26,568 bases of DNA from Phycisphaerae bacterium (lineage in GTDB: Bacteria; Planctomycetota; Phycisphaerae; Phycisphaerales; SM1A02). A program made the position numbers and the translations under genes. A model generated the notes under the pieces. The model saw only the letters and a program-made list of their open reading frames with translations, was not told the origin of the DNA and made no database searches. Where the stretch lies: positions 1 to 26,568 of the forward strand of contig NYSW01000058.1 of assembly GCA_002683195.1 (NCBI GenBank), written 5' to 3'. Within the stretch, counting starts at the first letter, position 1. The number at the start of each line of letters is the position of its first letter. Shown piece by piece: positions 13,226 to 19,758 of the stretch.

Positions 13226-15481
13226 GCTTCCGAGAACCATCTCGGTGAACTCCGAGAGTTCGAAAGGCTTTCTGATCAATCGCACCGCAGGCCAGTCTGG
13301 AAGGTCGAAGTCGTTGTTCCCGGTGATGAACAACACGGGGATCTGCCGCCCGGCCAGCTCGCGGAGCTGCTGGGCCACCTGATCGCCACGGTTCCCCGGC
13401 AGATTGACGTCCACGACCAGAATGTCAGGGACATCGTTCTTGATCGCGGCCATCGCCGCTTCGCCGTCACCGCAGGAATCGACTTTGCAACCGGCGTGCG
13501 AAAGCGCTTCGCCGAGCATCGGTCGCAATAGAGGATGATCCTCCACCACCATCACCCTGCGGACCCGGGAACCAGCCCAGCCGGAACCTTCCGTGGAGCC
13601 CTTGGACACGGGGAACAGCATCCGAACCACCGCGCCGACACCTTCCGAAGACTCGATCACCAGTCGCCCGCCCTCGGCCTGGACCAGGCTCTGGATCATC
13701 GAAAGGCCGAGTCCGGTGCCTCTGCTTCCCTTGGTCGTGTAGAACGGCGTGGCGGCTCGTTCGATCACTTCCGGTGACATGCCGGGCCCGTCGTCCGAAA
13801 CCTCGATCGCGAGGTACCGATTGCTGGAAGCATCTCGATCGAGATCCCGGGCTTCACGGATGCACAGACGGATCGTTCCCCGGCCATCCATCGCATCTCT
13901 CGCGTTGATGAGAAGATTCAAGATGGCCTGCTGGACCTGGCCCCCATCGACCACCACCGACGGTGGATCCGACTGGATGTCCAATTCAAGTTTGATGTCG
14001 CTTCCGAGCATGGGACCCGCAAGCCGAATCGTCTCCTCGGCCAGACGGCGACAATCGATCTGCCCCGTTCTTCGGACACTGCTGTGCGGCCGGCTCAGTT
14101 GCAGCATGTTCTGCGTGATCGCTCGTCCGCGAGTGACCGCACCCTTGATCACGTCGAGGGAGGTCCGAACCCGATCCGGCACCTCGTCAACGATCTCCGC
14201 CAGCGAGACATGGCCGCTGATGGCGGTGAGCATGTTGTTCAGATCGTGCGCAAACTGCGACGCCACCGTGCCCACGGCCTCCAGCTTCCTCGCATCCAGC
14301 AGGGAGGCTTCAAGCAGCTTCGCCGAGGTCACGTCCTCCACGATTCCGATCATTCGTGTCGGACGACGCAGTCGACCGGAAAAATCACCGGTCTCGTCTC
14401 CGTCGGCGTTCACCATACTTCCCAGCTCTCGAATCCAGGTCACGTCGCCACCCTCGTTGGCCAGGCGATATTCCGCCACGTATCCCGGAGCCTTTCCCTG
14501 CAGATGGTCACTCCAGGCTTTGGCGACGTTCGCGCGATCCAAGTCGTGAATGCGGGTTCGACCGGCCGGTGACACCAGGGCTTCGTCCCCGAGAATCTCT
14601 CCCGTCCGGTCATCGGCGATCGCGTCGCTCACCACTCCATCCGCATCCAGGCGATAATCCCAGGCTCCCGCCTTCATCGCCGCCAGCGCGTTCCTCAGGC
14701 GGTACTCGCTGCCCAACAGGCGTTGTTCCTGTCCCACACGCTCGGTGATGTCTCGAATGAAGGCGCTGAACATGAGGCCACTGGAGGTCGGAATGGGATT
14801 GATCCCCAATTCGACCGGAAATTGGCGTCCGGAACGATCCACCGCTTCAATCTCGATCCGGCGCCCGAGAACCGGACCTTCGCCTGACTTGAGATAGTGC
14901 TTCATTCCCGCCGAATGAGCGGCACGTAATTCAGGCGGAACGATGGTGTCGGTGAGCAGTTTGCCAATCGCTTCCTCCCGGCTCCAGCCGAACAGTTCTT
15001 CAGCCTCCCGATTCCAACCGATGATCGTGCTGCTCGTGTCACAGGTCACCACCGCATCAAGGGCCGTGTCCACCAGCACCTGAAGCTGCTCTTCACGAAC
15101 CGTCAGATCCTTTCGAGCCACCTTCAGATCCGTCAGGTCGATCCCGATGGCGGTGGTTCCCGTGACCTGGCCGGTGTCGGATCGACGAGGCGAAACCGTG
15201 ACCGAGTAGACCAGATCGCGAAATGACACCTCGGTCGCGTTCGTCTGACCCTTCAACGCCATATCAGTGAGCTCGGCCAGACGCGAGAATTCCGGATCCA
15301 CGCCGTCGATCCGGCGGCCGACCGGCGGGATCCAGTTCACGGATTCTTTGCCATGGCTTCCCGAACCCACGCCCGGTTCGACGACCCCGTTCACATCCGT
15401 ACACCAGACAACCAGCGGGAGTGCTTCAAGCAATTCCCGTTCCAACGTCAACGGACGTGCCGATTTCATTTCATCCGTCAT
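13214..15481 (-). CDS. Hybrid sensor histidine kinase (PAS x3, HisKA, HATPase, REC)
   Basis: 755 residues with no membrane span, so a soluble sensor. PAS-like regions: about 12-118, 130-250 (LDAVVTCDTSSTIIGWNREA, ending FIRDITERV) and 258-388 (ending MIGIVEDVTSAK). Kinase core: H-box SQFAHDLNNMLTAISGH with phosphoacceptor H412, N-box LNLLINARDA (N526), G1 DDGPGMSP (563-570) and G2 GTGLGLSM. Receiver: VEDHPL (646-651), phosphoacceptor D691 in VVDVNLPG and K738 in RKPF. The NtrB-like HDLNN motif plus a C-terminal receiver is common in planctomycetes, proteobacteria and cyanobacteria. The output partner is not nearby, so the final regulator is unknown. It follows a 37-residue membrane peptide gene by 18 bp and is probably translated from the same message; CGGAA is 8 nt upstream of the ATG. 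Confidence 0.95.
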   Translation of the reverse strand: MTDEMKSARPLTLERELLEALPLVVWCTDVNGVVEPGVGSGSHGKESVNWIPPVGRRIDGVDPEFSRLAELTDMALKGQTNATEVSFRDLVYSVTVSPRRSDTGQVTGTTAIGIDLTDLKVARKDLTVREEQLQVLVDTALDAVVTCDTSSTIIGWNREAEELFGWSREEAIGKLLTDTIVPPELRAAHSAGMKHYLKSGEGPVLGRRIEIEAVDRSGRQFPVELGINPIPTSSGLMFSAFIRDITERVGQEQRLLGSEYRLRNALAAMKAGAWDYRLDADGVVSDAIADDRTGEILGDEALVSPAGRTRIHDLDRANVAKAWSDHLQGKAPGYVAEYRLANEGGDVTWIRELGSMVNADGDETGDFSGRLRRPTRMIGIVEDVTSAKLLEASLLDARKLEAVGTVASQFAHDLNNMLTAISGHVSLAEIVDEVPDRVRTSLDVIKGAVTRGRAITQNMLQLSRPHSSVRRTGQIDCRRLAEETIRLAGPMLGSDIKLELDIQSDPPSVVVDGGQVQQAILNLLINARDAMDGRGTIRLCIREARDLDRDASSNRYLAIEVSDDGPGMSPEVIERAATPFYTTKGSRGTGLGLSMIQSLVQAEGGRLVIESSEGVGAVVRMLFPVSKGSTEGSGWAGSRVRRVMVVEDHPLLRPMLGEALSHAGCKVDSCGDGEAAMAAIKNDVPDILVVDVNLPGNRGDQVAQQLRELAGRQIPVLFITGNNDFDLPDWPAVRLIRKPFELSEFTEMVLGSLSA

Positions 15482-15499
15482 CAGCGGTTCCGCCGAGGC

Positions 15500-15613
15500 T
15501 CAGTGATCATCCTTCACGGTCGACCCATTCGACCCGCCGAAGATGAAAAAGACCGCCCCGAGACCGATGGCGAGCATGAGTACCACCATGAACATGCCGA
15601 ATACGTAACCCAT
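15500..15613 (-). CDS. 37-residue single-span membrane peptide upstream of the kinase
   Basis: MGYVFGMFMVVLMLAIGLGA begins the peptide; the hydrophobic run continues VFFIFGG and ends in a short polar tail ..KDDH. One membrane helix fills almost the whole product. The ATG at 15613 is preceded by AAAGGA with a 6-nt spacing, a strong ribosome binding site, which is why I treat it as a gene. The frame upstream of this ATG runs back through the tRNA gene and is not coding. It lies 18 bp before the histidine kinase start, so the two are probably co-transcribed. I do not recognise the peptide; it could modulate a membrane complex or the kinase, but nothing proves this. Confidence 0.7.
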   Translation of the reverse strand: MGYVFGMFMVVLMLAIGLGAVFFIFGGSNGSTVKDDH

Positions 15614-15619
15614 CAGAGG

Positions 15620-15625
15620 TCCTTT
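15620..15625 (-). promoter_or_regulatory. Ribosome binding site of the 37-residue peptide
   Basis: AAAGGA, 6 nt from the ATG at 15613. It is the main evidence that the short frame is translated. Confidence 0.7.
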
Positions 15626-15676
15626 CTCATTGCAGTGTCCGCACGAGTCGGAGGGGTGATGACCGTTTTCTGCGAT

Positions 15677-15700
15677 GCTCGTGATCTCCCGACCACGAGC
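15677..15700. other. Hairpin downstream of tRNA-Leu
   Basis: GCTCGTG (15677-15683) pairs perfectly with CACGAGC (15694-15700) across a 10-nt loop. It lies 24 bp after the tRNA 3' end in the direction of transcription. There is no U-run, so it is a possible processing or weak termination structure only. Confidence 0.35.
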
Positions 15701-15723
15701 CTTGGCCCAACCGGCCATTTGAA

Positions 15724-15807
15724 TACCGAAGGTGGGACTCGAACCCACACTCCCTTGCGGGAAACGGATTTTGAATCCGTCGCGTCTGCCAATTCCGCCA
15801 CTCCGGC
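15724..15807 (-). tRNA. tRNA-Leu (anticodon CAA)
   Basis: Class II tRNA of 84 nt. Acceptor GCCGGAG pairs with CTTCGGT (two G-U wobble pairs, 1-72 and 5-68), D stem GCG/CGC with GGAATTGGCAGA between, anticodon stem ACGGA/TCCGT around loop TTCAAAA, giving CAA (reads UUG), a long variable arm TCCC-GCAA-GGGA, and T arm GTGGG-TTCGAGT-CCCAC. The discriminator is A at 15724. CCA is not encoded (the next bases are TTC), so it must be added by the nucleotidyltransferase. It lies between the MFS transporter gene and the 37-residue peptide gene, all on the minus strand. Confidence 0.95.
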
Positions 15808-15957
15808 TGCTTGAATGTCTCGCCGATCGAACTTGATCGACCCGACGCCGACATTCTAATGCATCGTCGTGGGTCGTCCGTCTCGAATCCATGATCGATA
15901 CCGGGATTCTCTCGTTTCGAGCACCCAACCACCCCTGGCATCAGCCCCGGGACAGGG

Positions 15958-17202
15958 TCAGGAACTCCGCGGAGCCTTCGCGGCAAGGATCGTTCGGCCA
16001 CTTCCGAATCGAACCCAACCGCTGACGATCAGGAGCAGGATGCCGCAGGCGAAAGTCGCCCGAGTCGGCGAGACATCGAACGCCGGTACCACGACCGAAT
16101 AAAGACCCGATGCGATGCTCATCAACAAGAAACTCATCGCGTTGGCAGTGGCCAGGACCCGAGCTCGATCCGACGCCGGCGTGCAGAGTTGCTGGATTGC
16201 CTGCAGCGGAATCAGGAAGAATCCTGCCGCCATGCCGGCGAGCAACAGGCAACACCAGAGTTCCCAGAAGGAAAGATCCGTAGGCTTGAGGATTCCCAGC
16301 AGACAGAAGACCAGCCCCGTCCCGAGTCCTCCGAGGGCGACGAAACCACCGCGAATGCGATCGCCCGAAATCCGTCCCGCGACCAGGCAGCCGATGCCGA
16401 TTCCCAACCCGACCGCCGCCAGGAGATACGACGCCCACGCCGGATCCAGGTGCAGATAGGGGCGATACTCGGGGATCACCGCAAGTACCACGATCGCCGC
16501 GGCGTAGAACCAACCCCAGGCCAGAAGGGACTTCCAGACCAGACCCGGACGGATCAGCCTGATCGCGGTGAGATATGGTCCGAATGGATTCCACTTCCAC
16601 GGCAATTCGGGGGCCACCGGTGACAGACCCCGGAGCAACAGGCTCGACAGGAGACCGAAGATCGCCAGTGTGGGAATCGCGACGCCCACCCAGTACGGGT
16701 GGATCTGAAGGAGAACACCTCCACCGCCGATGCCCAGCAGAATGGCGATGTTGGTGGTCATGTTCACGAAGCCGTTGGCCTCGTTCACCCGATCTTCGTC
16801 CACGATCTCGGGGATACAACCGTACTTGGCCGGACTGAAGAAGGCGGATTCACTCGCCAGGAGTGCGAAGGCCGTGAGCACGATCCATGGATCGTCGAGC
16901 AGAAACCCGAACAATGCCAGAACCCCGATCGGTATCTCGAACAAACGGGTGAGGATGATGATCCGGTCCTTGGGCCACCGGTCGGCCATCTGCCCCGCCC
17001 ATCCCAGCAGAAGGACGAACGGAACGGTCAGCAACAGGTTGACGTAGCCGGTACCCCCGGGCCCCATCGACCCGCTCCAGGTTCCCCCTCCGGCGACGGC
17101 GAGAAGCAATGCCGACTTGAGTATGTTGTCATTGGTCGCCCCCGCGAACTGGGTCAGGACGAGGCCGATGAATCGCTTGTTCCAGAGTCCGCGACGCTTC
17201 AT
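15958..17202 (-). CDS. MFS transporter of the LplT (lysophospholipid transporter) type
   Basis: 414 residues, about 12 membrane helices. Family signatures are TQFAGATNDNILK (17-29) in the first helix, DRWPKDRIIILTR in the loop between helices 2 and 3 (74-86), and FFSPAKYGCIPEIV (121-134); these match LplT and the MFS half of Aas-type acyltransferase fusions, which flip lysophospholipids inward for re-acylation. There is no fused acyltransferase domain here. The ATG at 17202 has GGGAG 8 nt upstream; a longer frame from 17325 would overlap the divergent gene and adds a non-membrane stretch, so I rejected it. The divergent neighbour (start 17298) is a secreted phosphodiesterase-like protein, which fits a lipid-turnover theme. 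Substrate assignment is inferred from motifs only. Confidence 0.85.
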   Translation of the reverse strand: MKRRGLWNKRFIGLVLTQFAGATNDNILKSALLLAVAGGGTWSGSMGPGGTGYVNLLLTVPFVLLLGWAGQMADRWPKDRIIILTRLFEIPIGVLALFGFLLDDPWIVLTAFALLASESAFFSPAKYGCIPEIVDEDRVNEANGFVNMTTNIAILLGIGGGGVLLQIHPYWVGVAIPTLAIFGLLSSLLLRGLSPVAPELPWKWNPFGPYLTAIRLIRPGLVWKSLLAWGWFYAAAIVVLAVIPEYRPYLHLDPAWASYLLAAVGLGIGIGCLVAGRISGDRIRGGFVALGGLGTGLVFCLLGILKPTDLSFWELWCCLLLAGMAAGFFLIPLQAIQQLCTPASDRARVLATANAMSFLLMSIASGLYSVVVPAFDVSPTRATFACGILLLIVSGWVRFGSGRTILAAKAPRSS

Positions 17203-17210
17203 GGAAGAGG

Positions 17211-17215
17211 CTCCC
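17211..17215 (-). promoter_or_regulatory. Ribosome binding site choosing ATG 17202
   Basis: GGGAG eight nt before the ATG at 17202. It favours this start over the ATG at 17325. Confidence 0.6.
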
Positions 17216-17297
17216 GAGGGTTGCGTGGATCCTAACCCAAGGGGTTTCTCACCGGGATCGGATTTGGCACTGGCATCGGACGAACAATCCAACGACG

Positions 17298-18191
17298 ATG
17301 GAGGGGATGCACCACACTCCGCCATCCAGACGACATCGATTCGCCCGAATCGCTCTCGGCGTGTCCGCCGGGGTGCTTCTCCACGCCGCTTCCGGCGTCA
17401 CCGCCTCCGCCTCCTCGGACCCCCCGCCCGAGGTCGCGGTGCCGGCTTCGCTCCCCACCGGACACTCCCACAACGATTACTACCAGCCAAAGCCACTCCT
17501 GGACGCGCTCGAGCTTGGTTTCGGGAGCATCGAAGTCGATGTCTTTCCCGAGGGAGACGCCCTTCTGGTCGGACATCATGAGAGGGAGCTCAAGCCCGAG
17601 CGAACCCTCAAGGCCCTCTACCTGGAGCCCCTGCTCGCGCGATGCCTTGCCGCGGGAGAAGCCACCGGGCCCCTCCCCGCGGGAGGTCGCCTCACCCTGC
17701 TGATCGACATCAAACGGCACGGCGAACGAGCCCTGGAAATCCTCCTCCCTGCTCTGGAACCTCTCCGTCCCTGGCTTCGGCGGGTCGAAGGCGATCGAGT
17801 GATCGAAGGCCCGATCGAGGTGGTGCTCTCGGGTGCCCGCCCGATGAAGACGGTCGCCGCCTTGTCGTCGCGTTCAGTGTTCATCGACGGCCGCATCGGA
17901 GACCTCGATGCCAATCCATCCCCCGCTCTGGTTCCGATGATCTCCACCGCGATGCATGCCGCACTCGGTACCTATGGGATCTCCGGGCTCGATGAATCAG
18001 CACGAGCCAGACTCCGGATGCTGGTCCGGCGAACCCACGATCAGGGACGCCGACTTCGATTCTGGGGCCACGTCGAATCACGAGCGGTCTGGACGGCGTT
18101 GGTCGAGGCGGACGTCGATCACATCGGGACCGATCGCCCGAAAATGCTGGGCCTCTGGTTGGCCGGGAACGACCCTCGCTGCGATTCCTGA
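17298..18191 (+). CDS. Secreted glycerophosphodiesterase / PI-PLC-like (AIM6-type) protein
   Basis: 297 residues. The N-terminus has an Arg-rich start (RRHRFAR) and a hydrophobic core IALGVSAGVLLHAASGV ending in ASASS, a likely signal peptide cut near residue 38-40. The mature protein opens with GHSHNDYYQPKPLLDALELG (55-74) and continues GSIEVDVF (76-83) and LLVGHH (89-94): the H..E-x-D..H pattern (H56/H58, E79, D81, H93/H94) of the TIM-barrel phosphodiesterases. SHNDYxQxxPLxDAL and RTLxxLYLxPL are typical of the AIM6-like subgroup, found in bacteria and fungi. The natural substrate is not established for that group; a phosphodiester of a polar lipid head group is a guess. The ATG at 17298 lacks a clear ribosome binding site, and ATG 17307 is an alternative. 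Confidence 0.82.
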   Translation: MEGMHHTPPSRRHRFARIALGVSAGVLLHAASGVTASASSDPPPEVAVPASLPTGHSHNDYYQPKPLLDALELGFGSIEVDVFPEGDALLVGHHERELKPERTLKALYLEPLLARCLAAGEATGPLPAGGRLTLLIDIKRHGERALEILLPALEPLRPWLRRVEGDRVIEGPIEVVLSGARPMKTVAALSSRSVFIDGRIGDLDANPSPALVPMISTAMHAALGTYGISGLDESARARLRMLVRRTHDQGRRLRFWGHVESRAVWTALVEADVDHIGTDRPKMLGLWLAGNDPRCDS

Positions 18192-18224
18192 GCGAAGCCA
18201 AGCCATTGCGGCGACAATGCTTTC

Positions 18225-18926
18225 ATGCCAGCCCCCGCCACCCTTGCCGAACTCCGCGACGCCTGGAAGCCTCTGAATGAAATCCACCGGTCTGGACGTC
18301 GTTACTCCGACGGCGTCCACCTCCGCATCTATCGCTGCCTCTCCTGGGCGGATCGAGCCGAGGTCCTGGCGAGCGACGACGAGGATCTCGCCTTCATTCT
18401 TCGAACCATCGGATTCAATGCCCTCTGGGGTCAGGAATACCGCCCCGGCGAGGAACGCCCATCCCAGCTGAAGGAATGCACCCGTTTCCTGCTGGATCTG
18501 TCCGCCATCGATGCCCGGGATCGACTCCTCGGCTGGATCTGCGACGCCGACCCGCTGCTCGACGACATCTACGCCAATCAGTTCTTTCATCGGGAGTTCT
18601 GGAGCGAACCGGGATCGGAGGATCTCGGCGGTCAGGAACGGATCACCGAGAAAATCGACGGATGGCGTCGTGATCGTCGGGCGGAGCGGCTCTTCGAAGA
18701 ATTCATTCGCCGCATGCTCCTGCTTCGCGGTCAGTTGATCCATGGGAATGCCACCCTGGGCGGGAAGGTCAATCGCTCGACCGTTCGCCCCGCAGCCGAA
18801 GCCATGGATCACCTGCTTCGCCGGTGCGTGTCCGTCCTGGTGCTGGATGGCGGTCACACCACGGATCTCCGCTGGAACCCGGTCCCCTATCCGCCCACAC
18901 CCGAAATCGGCTCCGCCGACCGTTGA
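18225..18926 (+). CDS. HEPN-like (Apea-type) protein of unknown function
   Basis: 233 residues, strongly helical, no signal peptide. Near the C-terminus is LLRGQLIHGNATLGGKVN (166-183) with the R-x4-H pair R168/H173, the hallmark of HEPN domains, followed by a helix (AAEAMDHLLRRCVSVLVL) and a proline-rich end WNPVPYPPTP. Many HEPN proteins are RNases of toxin or defence systems, and others only bind nucleotides or nucleic acids. The N-terminal half (EIHRSGRRYSDGVHLRIYRCLSWADRAE) suggests it senses or binds something but is not recognised. There is no nucleotidyltransferase or antitoxin gene next to it: upstream is the phosphodiesterase gene (33 bp), and downstream it converges with the SMUG1-like gene with an 11-bp gap. 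The HEPN call rests on this motif and on helical content. Confidence 0.65.
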   Translation: MPAPATLAELRDAWKPLNEIHRSGRRYSDGVHLRIYRCLSWADRAEVLASDDEDLAFILRTIGFNALWGQEYRPGEERPSQLKECTRFLLDLSAIDARDRLLGWICDADPLLDDIYANQFFHREFWSEPGSEDLGGQERITEKIDGWRRDRRAERLFEEFIRRMLLLRGQLIHGNATLGGKVNRSTVRPAAEAMDHLLRRCVSVLVLDGGHTTDLRWNPVPYPPTPEIGSADR

Positions 18927-18937
18927 ACCCCCGCCGA

Positions 18938-19702
18938 TCAGGAAGACAACAGACCAAGGGCAGCCATCTGCCGGGTGGCGGTGCCCGCCCAGTCCCGATT
19001 CGCCGCGGGACTCGCGGGGGAAGGATGAAGCACCGTCCCCACTTTCAATCCCGACAATTCCTCCTCGTCGGCGATCAGGTCTCCCAGGCAATCCTTGAGC
19101 CGGCGAGTGGCATGCGCTCCCACCCCGATCACCATCCGCGGCTCCAACGTCTTGACGATCGCCCGCAACGATCGATCACAGGCGTCGAACAGCGGGACGC
19201 GTTCCTCGACCGGAAGCTTGTCCGGGGTGCGATTGCGTCCTGAATCCTCGAGAAACGCCAGCGGACAGTCGTTCCAGATGAAGAAACGTTCGAAGAACGC
19301 CTCCGGTCCGTCGAAATGTTCGGAGACCCAGCTCCACAGCCGCCGCCCGCTGACTTCGCTTCGCGTACAGGAGAAGCCTTCGATCGGTCGCTTCGGATGC
19401 TCGATCTCCGGCTTCTTGACCGGCTCGTCGATCCCCAGAAAATCGCGAACGTGGGCGACCTCGCCGAAGGGCACCCCGGTCTGCGCCATGCCCCACGGCC
19501 CCGGGTTCATTCCCAACAGGAGCGCGTCGATCCCTCGATGGGCCATACCCAGATATCGCCGATGCGACTTCCACGCGTAGTCGAGCGGGTTGTAGACCAC
19601 CTCCACCGGATCGGCGAACGACAGCGCGTCGACCGTGCTCGAGAGCTCACGAGCGATTCGAACCAGTTTGCGAGTGACGGCGGGATCGGCATCGTTGGGC
19701 AT
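18938..19702 (-). CDS. SMUG1-type uracil-DNA glycosylase
   Basis: 254 residues. Motif 1 GMNPGPWGMAQTGVPFGE (64-81) and motif 2 HPSPASPAAN (226-235) are those of the SMUG1 family (family 3 UDG), which removes uracil and some oxidised pyrimidines from DNA. FIWNDCPLAFL (141-151) carries the conserved Asn-x-Cys-Pro-Leu. The ATG at 19702 has GAGG 8 nt upstream; the TTG at 19762 opens the same frame but would overlap the preceding gene and lacks a site. Length is close to the animal enzyme (270). In bacteria SMUG1 homologues are patchy, known mainly from Planctomycetes, Acidobacteria and some Proteobacteria. It follows the Lon-like gene by 56 bp and may be transcribed with it. Function is confidently assigned; substrate range is not. 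Confidence 0.93.
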   Translation of the reverse strand: MPNDADPAVTRKLVRIARELSSTVDALSFADPVEVVYNPLDYAWKSHRRYLGMAHRGIDALLLGMNPGPWGMAQTGVPFGEVAHVRDFLGIDEPVKKPEIEHPKRPIEGFSCTRSEVSGRRLWSWVSEHFDGPEAFFERFFIWNDCPLAFLEDSGRNRTPDKLPVEERVPLFDACDRSLRAIVKTLEPRMVIGVGAHATRRLKDCLGDLIADEEELSGLKVGTVLHPSPASPAANRDWAGTATRQMAALGLLSS

Positions 19703-19710
19703 CGAATCAT

Positions 19711-19714
19711 CCTC
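19711..19714 (-). promoter_or_regulatory. Ribosome binding site choosing ATG 19702
   Basis: GAGG eight nt upstream of the ATG at 19702. It supports this start over the TTG at 19762. Confidence 0.5.
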
Positions 19715-19758
19715 GATGCGAAAGGCTCCGAACGCAACCTCTCCGCATCCCGAACCGG

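Noticed and set aside
15614..15928. N-terminal part of the 142-codon frame upstream of the 37-residue peptide
   Set aside because: It runs straight through the tRNA-Leu gene; only the last 37 codons have a ribosome binding site and a sensible product.
17203..17325. Upstream extension of the LplT-like gene
   Set aside because: It overlaps the divergent gene start, lacks membrane-protein character, and ATG 17202 has a good ribosome binding site.
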